Below, in pieces: positions 43,011 to 47,518 of a stretch of 47,518 nt of DNA. The notes below the pieces were generated by a model. It ran no database searches. It was not told the DNA's origin and saw only the letters and a list, made by a program, of their open reading frames with translations. How positions within the stretch are numbered: the stretch's first letter is position 1; each line of letters begins with the position of its first letter. Position numbers and translations under genes: made by a program. The stretch lies in contig DGBH01000179.1 in assembly GCA_002384205.1 (NCBI GenBank), positions 2,623-50,140 of the forward strand. Reading direction: 5' to 3'. The DNA comes from Bacteroidetes bacterium UBA4009 (lineage in GTDB: Bacteria > Bacteroidota > Bacteroidia > NS11-12g > UBA9320).

Positions 43011-44936
43011 TTATGTCATGTTGTCCACTATTTGAGCTACTTGTTTGGCCGAAAGTGCTGAAGGATTTTTAGATTGAATTCGTTTTGCCCAATAAATTAC
43101 CTTTTGTTTATCTCTTACTTTCACAAAATAATTAAAGTGTGTAAGCCATACATCGATATCATCTGGGTTTAGTTTTAAGGCCAATTCCATGCGCTGCTTG
43201 CCTTGCGATAAATTGCCTTGCATAATGTTTAATTGTGCCGTAGAATTAACGATACTGCCATTCCTAGGGAAATCTGCTAGAAGCAAATTACTTATCTTTT
43301 GGGCATTTACTAGCTCGCCATCACGCAGATAATACTTGAACAATTGCATACCAATAACCACTTGTGTACGATCTTGCTCAAACGCTTTTTTAATGTAAAA
43401 TTTCGAAATACTTTTTTGATTTTGCTTGCCAAACGCTTCGCCCAACATAAAATTTTCCCAAGCGGTAAGTTCCACATTTTCTAATTTCAATTGAATAGCT
43501 TTAGCGTAGTTCTCCGTTAAATAATAGTATTTCAACCATAGTTTTGGATTTTTAGTTGTAGCTAAAAGTTCAAAGGCCTTAGTGAGGTAAAACGGATTTT
43601 TATCAAATTTCTCCCAATATTCCAGATAGGCTTGTATTTGTGTTTCTAAAGCTGGTGCCGAGTTATTTACTGCATATAACCCAATCAGTTTTTGCATGTT
43701 CTGCACATCCTCTTTAGACTTGGGTTTGCGTATGTAGTGATCATGTACACTTACATGCGGTATATCCACCGAGCCATTGGTAGGCATATGACACGACACG
43801 CAATTATGCTTGGCAGCTAGCAGTGCGGCATCCATTTCGGTACATTTTTTTGTCTGATGGCAATTTTTACAGGCAGCATTATATACCTCTTTACCCGTTT
43901 GCTTTACACTAATGTGCGGATTATGACATGAGATACAAGTAAATGATAAGGTCTTACTGTTGGATTGAACAAAACATTCACTCATTTGAAAGCGCTGCGA
44001 ATGATTGGCCATATCAAAGGATCCATTTTCACCTTCATACTGTGGTAAGTATATTTCAAAAACGTCACTAAGAACCATACCCGGCTTGAAATCCGTAAAT
44101 TTTCTACCTTCTTTTAGCACATTAAGCCCTTGCAAGTGGCATCGTTGACACAGATCAATTTGACGTTCCCAAGAAAGCTTGCGCGGATTAACAATTGTAG
44201 GATCTATTCCTTTTTTGACATCTGCACCCTTACCCAATTTGCGTTCTGCCACATGCAGTTCTCCTGGCCCATGACAACGTTCACAGTCGATACCTTTTCC
44301 TATTTGTGTAAATTTATAATCCGATCCTGCAGTTAATTGCGGCATGGCATTATGACAACTTACACACTCGGAATTCAAAATTCTACTAAATCTAGCATTA
44401 TTGCCATTTTCAAAACCCGGTGCTAAATCCCATTTTTGGTCTTGTACATAAAACGTAATGGGCGCTTGGTACACATAGCCTTGTTCTGAGAATAAATGCG
44501 AATTGGTATGCTGACCGCTACCTACAATGTAGTTAATCTGAACGTCTAGCTGATGGATCGTATCTTGGTTACTTAGTCTGAATTCTTTTATAAAAAGCTT
44601 ATCTTTAGACCAATACGGATAGTAATACATATCCGAATTACGATCATATACTTTATGCTGGGTACTAAAAACCGCTGACGATTTTTCTTGTGTAGCGCTA
44701 TCGAAAGAAAGCCCCATTCCTGTGTGTATAAAGGTAGAGTGTTTATCCTCATGGCATGAAGCACAGGTTTCTATGCCTACATACTTCACATCAGGGTTAT
44801 GATTTAGATAGGTTTCTTTATGCTCCGTTGTAGAACACGAAGAATAAACCATAAGAGAAATTAGGAATATGGCTATTCCCGTATATGTTATTGATTTAGG
44901 TGAAAGCCACCGCGCTATGAGAACTTGGCTTGCCAC
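43011..44936 (-). CDS. Seven-heme c-type cytochrome with C-terminal TPR region
   Basis: A 641-residue exported protein. The N-terminus has a membrane/signal segment at about 16-33 followed by 'YSSCST', possibly a lipoprotein site at C34, though the Tyr at -3 is atypical. Seven CxxCH heme sites follow in residues 58-400: CASCH, CVSCH, CERCH, CQRCH, CISCH, CKNCH and CVSCH. The last ~200 residues are helical and TPR-like ('NAQKISNLLLADFPRNGSIV', 'QRMELALKLNPDD'). It should act in periplasmic or surface electron transfer or redox chemistry; the reaction is unknown. The GTG start at 44936 overlaps the rhodanese gene by 22 bases and is the only plausible start before the signal segment. Confidence 0.88.
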   Translation of the reverse strand: MASQVLIARWLSPKSITYTGIAIFLISLMVYSSCSTTEHKETYLNHNPDVKYVGIETCASCHEDKHSTFIHTGMGLSFDSATQEKSSAVFSTQHKVYDRNSDMYYYPYWSKDKLFIKEFRLSNQDTIHQLDVQINYIVGSGQHTNSHLFSEQGYVYQAPITFYVQDQKWDLAPGFENGNNARFSRILNSECVSCHNAMPQLTAGSDYKFTQIGKGIDCERCHGPGELHVAERKLGKGADVKKGIDPTIVNPRKLSWERQIDLCQRCHLQGLNVLKEGRKFTDFKPGMVLSDVFEIYLPQYEGENGSFDMANHSQRFQMSECFVQSNSKTLSFTCISCHNPHISVKQTGKEVYNAACKNCHQTKKCTEMDAALLAAKHNCVSCHMPTNGSVDIPHVSVHDHYIRKPKSKEDVQNMQKLIGLYAVNNSAPALETQIQAYLEYWEKFDKNPFYLTKAFELLATTKNPKLWLKYYYLTENYAKAIQLKLENVELTAWENFMLGEAFGKQNQKSISKFYIKKAFEQDRTQVVIGMQLFKYYLRDGELVNAQKISNLLLADFPRNGSIVNSTAQLNIMQGNLSQGKQRMELALKLNPDDIDVWLTHFNYFVKVRDKQKVIYWAKRIQSKNPSALSAKQVAQIVDNMT

Positions 44937-45217
44937 TCCATCACACCTCCAGTGAGGTTTCGCACATTTTTAAAGCCTTGTTTTAACATGAAATCTTTGG
45001 CTGCTGCACTTCTAGCACCTGACTTACAATGTACTACAATTTCTTTTTCCATCCATTCATCCAAATCATCAATAGCACCTGCAATTGTACCTAAAGGGAT
45101 AGATTTGGCACCAATATTATAGTCTTGATATTCCCACTCTTCTCTTACGTCAATAAGCAAGAAATCTTCGTGGTTGTCTAGTTTTTGTTTAAGCTCTTCT
45201 ACGTTGATATCAGTCAT
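44915..45217 (-). CDS. Single-domain rhodanese-like sulfurtransferase
   Basis: A 100-residue cytoplasmic rhodanese domain. The active-site cysteine is C64 in the loop 'HCKSGARSAAA'; 'LLIDVREEWEYQDYNI' and 'NLTGGVMEW' are the usual flanking motifs. Such proteins move sulfane sulphur, for example from thiosulfate or persulfides. Its 3' end overlaps the multiheme cytochrome gene by 22 bases, which suggests coupled expression and, perhaps, a shared link to sulphur chemistry. Confidence 0.92.
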   Translation of the reverse strand: MTDINVEELKQKLDNHEDFLLIDVREEWEYQDYNIGAKSIPLGTIAGAIDDLDEWMEKEIVVHCKSGARSAAAKDFMLKQGFKNVRNLTGGVMEWQAKFS

Positions 45218-45229
45218 AATAAAATTGTT

Positions 45230-47146
45230 TTACGGTGCAATAATAACAAGTTTGGCGGTGAATTGCTCACCCTTTGCATTCAATAATTTCACATAGTAAA
45301 TACCCGAAGAGATGCCACTTACGTCTATAGTATCAACCTTAGCATCTTGCCATATTATTTGACCGTTCATTGAAATTAGTTGCGCAGTTTTGTATTCTTT
45401 ACCCAAATGTACAATGCTAGACGCCGGATTAGGGTATAGGCTTATTTTATCTTCTATTCTGGGTGTGTAGATACTTGCATTTAGATCTTTTCGGGTACCT
45501 ACGTGTGGTCTCATCATCAAGGTTCCGTTGGGTAAATCTTGATTCGTCCAATTCTCAATTGCTTTATAATAGAGATTAAGATTCGGTTTTTCTGGATCAC
45601 GAATATTCCCATAATTCATATCCCATCCCACATTAAGATTATACATTTCTTGCTGCCACCACCCTATATAATATCTGCCTGGCTCTATCAACAAGGTAGT
45701 ATCTAAATAATGACTATGAAAGGTACGTTTCTCATTTTGCGTAGAGTAGACAGGATATTCTAGCTCCGATTCATAAATCAACTCATCACTGGATGCATTA
45801 TTCACTCCTTCTAGAGATTTCCATATTCGGTATTTGAATCTGCGGCTGGATACATCAAATACAGCTTGGTTAAAAAACGTACTTATAGCGTATAAGGTAT
45901 CTTTTTTTGTAACATCAAAACCATATGCTATTTGCCCCTCTATATTCGTCGGATTGATGTTTTGATCAAATCCAAAGCCTCTTTCTGCAGTGCCATCATC
46001 ATACGCATAGTAGTCATCAAATACTTGACTGGATAGCAACTTATCATTCACTTTATTCTCATTTTCAAGTGTGCCTCCTTCTTTGATAGAAACAGACCTA
46101 TTAATTACCAGAGGACTAGTGCCCGGCAAGCTCGGTATAGTGTAAATATCTAAAAATCGTTCTTTACTGCTGAACGGTAATAAGTTATTTGCGGCTGTTT
46201 CATTTTTATAATAAATCTCTATGCCATTGAATGAATCTCGCGCCGTTGTCTCTATGTTAAGCCCTTCGTTATATACGCTTGAAATTCTGAAATAAACCTT
46301 GTCTTCCATTTGACTTGCTTGGTTTACAATAAAATGGTTGTATGGCATAGATGCGTAATTCTTAAGCAATGACGCAGGAACCGATTGAATCGCGTAATCG
46401 TAATAAAAATCTTCGTTCTTTTTTCTATCTTCATCAAGTAATACGTAATCAATATTCCAATGATTTGCATTTGCCACTTGTCTTGTGTAAGTAGTAAACA
46501 TAAACTGAAAATTACCATGTAAATAATTGACATCTGTAATGGGAAGAATTACATGCTTAAAATCCTCACTATTTGCTTGACCTGCAACTCCCCATACCTT
46601 AAACCAAAGACCGTTTTTCGCTTTAAAATAAACGAACAAAGAATCTTCCTTATTAAGGTGGTAGCCATTACCGTTAGGCTGATAGTAAAAACTCAGCATG
46701 ATTGAATCGGCCACGGTATAAGGTATCGAAATTGGGTTCTTTAATAAATTAATCGGTTGTGAAATAAGACTATCGCCAGCACTACTATAATCTTTATTAA
46801 TGGTATTGTTATACGGAAATCCATCGGATGCCAATGCATCAAAAGTCGCCACATTATAGGTAGGTGGATACTTGCCAAATCCATTATTGATATACACCTG
46901 ATTATTCAACCATTTGGAGCTATCAGGATAAATACGGCTGGTAAAGAAGTCATCAAAAAAAGGCAACGATAACGAGTCCTTTTTGCTGTATTTATACTTG
47001 TTGTAATCTTGAAATGAATAATTAGGATTGAGATGTAAAAAATTTTTGATGACAGCGTTATCGCCAACGGGATAAGTGGTTACTTGAGCGCTTGCAAAAC
47101 CAATACAAATGAAGCACGCTATAAAAAGTAATATCCCTTTATTCAT
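45230..47146 (-). CDS. Secreted protein with type IX secretion C-terminal sorting domain
   Basis: A 638-residue protein. I start it at ATG 47146, which gives a clean signal peptide ('MNKGILLFIACFICIGFASAQ'); the frame continues 16 codons further upstream without added sense. The last ~80 residues are a type A sorting domain: 'SLYPNPASSIVHLG', 'GQIIWQ', 'VSGISSGIYYVKL' and a final lysine-containing strand. Such proteins cross the outer membrane through the type IX system and are anchored or released. The ~550-residue body is beta-rich with many Asn/Tyr/Asp and no domain I can name. It starts 51 bases after the PASTA gene and ends 12 bases before the rhodanese gene. Confidence 0.88.
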   Translation of the reverse strand: MNKGILLFIACFICIGFASAQVTTYPVGDNAVIKNFLHLNPNYSFQDYNKYKYSKKDSLSLPFFDDFFTSRIYPDSSKWLNNQVYINNGFGKYPPTYNVATFDALASDGFPYNNTINKDYSSAGDSLISQPINLLKNPISIPYTVADSIMLSFYYQPNGNGYHLNKEDSLFVYFKAKNGLWFKVWGVAGQANSEDFKHVILPITDVNYLHGNFQFMFTTYTRQVANANHWNIDYVLLDEDRKKNEDFYYDYAIQSVPASLLKNYASMPYNHFIVNQASQMEDKVYFRISSVYNEGLNIETTARDSFNGIEIYYKNETAANNLLPFSSKERFLDIYTIPSLPGTSPLVINRSVSIKEGGTLENENKVNDKLLSSQVFDDYYAYDDGTAERGFGFDQNINPTNIEGQIAYGFDVTKKDTLYAISTFFNQAVFDVSSRRFKYRIWKSLEGVNNASSDELIYESELEYPVYSTQNEKRTFHSHYLDTTLLIEPGRYYIGWWQQEMYNLNVGWDMNYGNIRDPEKPNLNLYYKAIENWTNQDLPNGTLMMRPHVGTRKDLNASIYTPRIEDKISLYPNPASSIVHLGKEYKTAQLISMNGQIIWQDAKVDTIDVSGISSGIYYVKLLNAKGEQFTAKLVIIAP

Positions 47147-47197
47147 CTTTTTGAAACGGCTGGCGGTTAGGGTTAGTATCGTATTCATCAACAATAT

Positions 47198-47518
47198 TTA
47201 CGGTAACTCATCTACAACATCTATAGCCGTACTATCACTGTCAAAATAATTAGCAGGTACACCTATCACTAAATCTATCTCAGAGTTTCGCTCAACCAAT
47301 GTTCCTGGGGCTAGGATCTGGTTAGTACCTGATTCGTATTGTGCTAGTACCGGCTCATCATTTTTAGTGCGCACCGAGGCGTCTATTTGCCTAATTATTT
47401 TACCTAACCTCAAATGGGCTCTTTTTAAAATACTCTGCGCTTGCGGCAAAGATGTTTTTTCTGCCAAGTCTGGCATCATAACCATAGGAACCTTGTCTGT
47501 ATTTATAACTAAATAGAT
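47198..47518 (-). CDS. PASTA-domain protein, 5' truncated
   Basis: The minus-strand frame is open to the window edge, so the N-terminus is missing; an internal ATG at 47485 is not the likely start. The visible ~106 residues contain a PASTA module beginning 'VPMVMMPDLAEKTSLPQAQS' and continuing with 'GTNQILAPGTLVERNSEIDLVIG', the usual 'P.G..v..G..v.l.vs' ending. PASTA modules bind peptidoglycan or beta-lactams in kinases and penicillin-binding proteins; in Bacteroidota many are small membrane-anchored proteins. The C-terminal tail is acidic. Confidence 0.85.
   Translation of the reverse strand: MYLVINTDKVPMVMMPDLAEKTSLPQAQSILKRAHLRLGKIIRQIDASVRTKNDEPVLAQYESGTNQILAPGTLVERNSEIDLVIGVPANYFDSDSTAIDVVDELP

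Noticed and set aside
41921..47518. A single defence or biosynthetic island in the right-hand minus-strand block
   Set aside because: The genes belong to unrelated housekeeping or envelope families and show no base-composition break, integrase or effector signature.

Overview
This window looks like a chromosomal segment from a Bacteroidota bacterium, most probably of the order Flavobacteriales. The evidence is an AT-rich sequence, genes that mostly lack a Shine-Dalgarno site, several exact copies of the Bacteroidota -7 promoter element TAnnTTTG just upstream of genes, a secreted protein with a C-terminal type IX secretion sorting domain, a transketolase split into two genes, and KDO activation for LPS. 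I cannot name the genus. I see no phage, insertion sequence, CRISPR array, rRNA or tRNA gene.

Layout. 1-2055: the end of a CinA-type protein converges on a COG2509-type FAD dehydrogenase. 2103-6520 (+): the two transketolase halves with a secreted von Willebrand A protein between them, then a diacylglycerol-kinase-like lipid kinase and a SUI1/YciH-type factor. 6748-8340: PEP carboxykinase. 8642-14312 (+): topoisomerase IV (parE, parC), a small membrane protein and a DUF4442 protein, tightly packed. 14502-18770 (+): an EamA permease, a thioredoxin-like protein, dnaN and a secreted transglutaminase-like protein. 18890-21808 (-): a periplasmic M16 protease. 21980-28252 (+): a 2-oxoacid dehydrogenase E2, kdsB, pyrG and a DEAD-box helicase; the last two have long structured leaders. 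28325-29386 (-): mltG. 29544-39652 (+): dapB-lepB-fmt, an MMPL exporter, and ileS, a DksA-like gene and lspA. 39690-47518 (-): an NSS sodium symporter with two tiny membrane-protein genes, an NlpC/P60 peptidase, a ferredoxin, a seven-heme cytochrome, a rhodanese, a type IX secreted protein and a partial PASTA protein.

Most genes are housekeeping: central carbon (transketolase, PckA, E2), replication and topology (DnaN, ParCE), nucleotides (PyrG), envelope building (KdsB, MltG, DapB, NlpC/P60, PASTA), and protein export and processing (LepB, LspA, M16, type IX cargo).

The most interesting points are: an isoleucyl-tRNA synthetase whose HIGH signature reads GIHH; an NSS transporter with a roughly 100-residue soluble insertion and two downstream single-span microproteins, one too short for ordinary gene calling; a nested-hairpin leader before the DEAD-box helicase; mutually exclusive hairpins ending in a T-tract in the pyrG leader; and an 11-bp direct repeat at 21-bp spacing over the MMPL promoter. 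I do not see a clearly new multi-gene defence or biosynthetic system; the NSS/microprotein unit is the nearest candidate.
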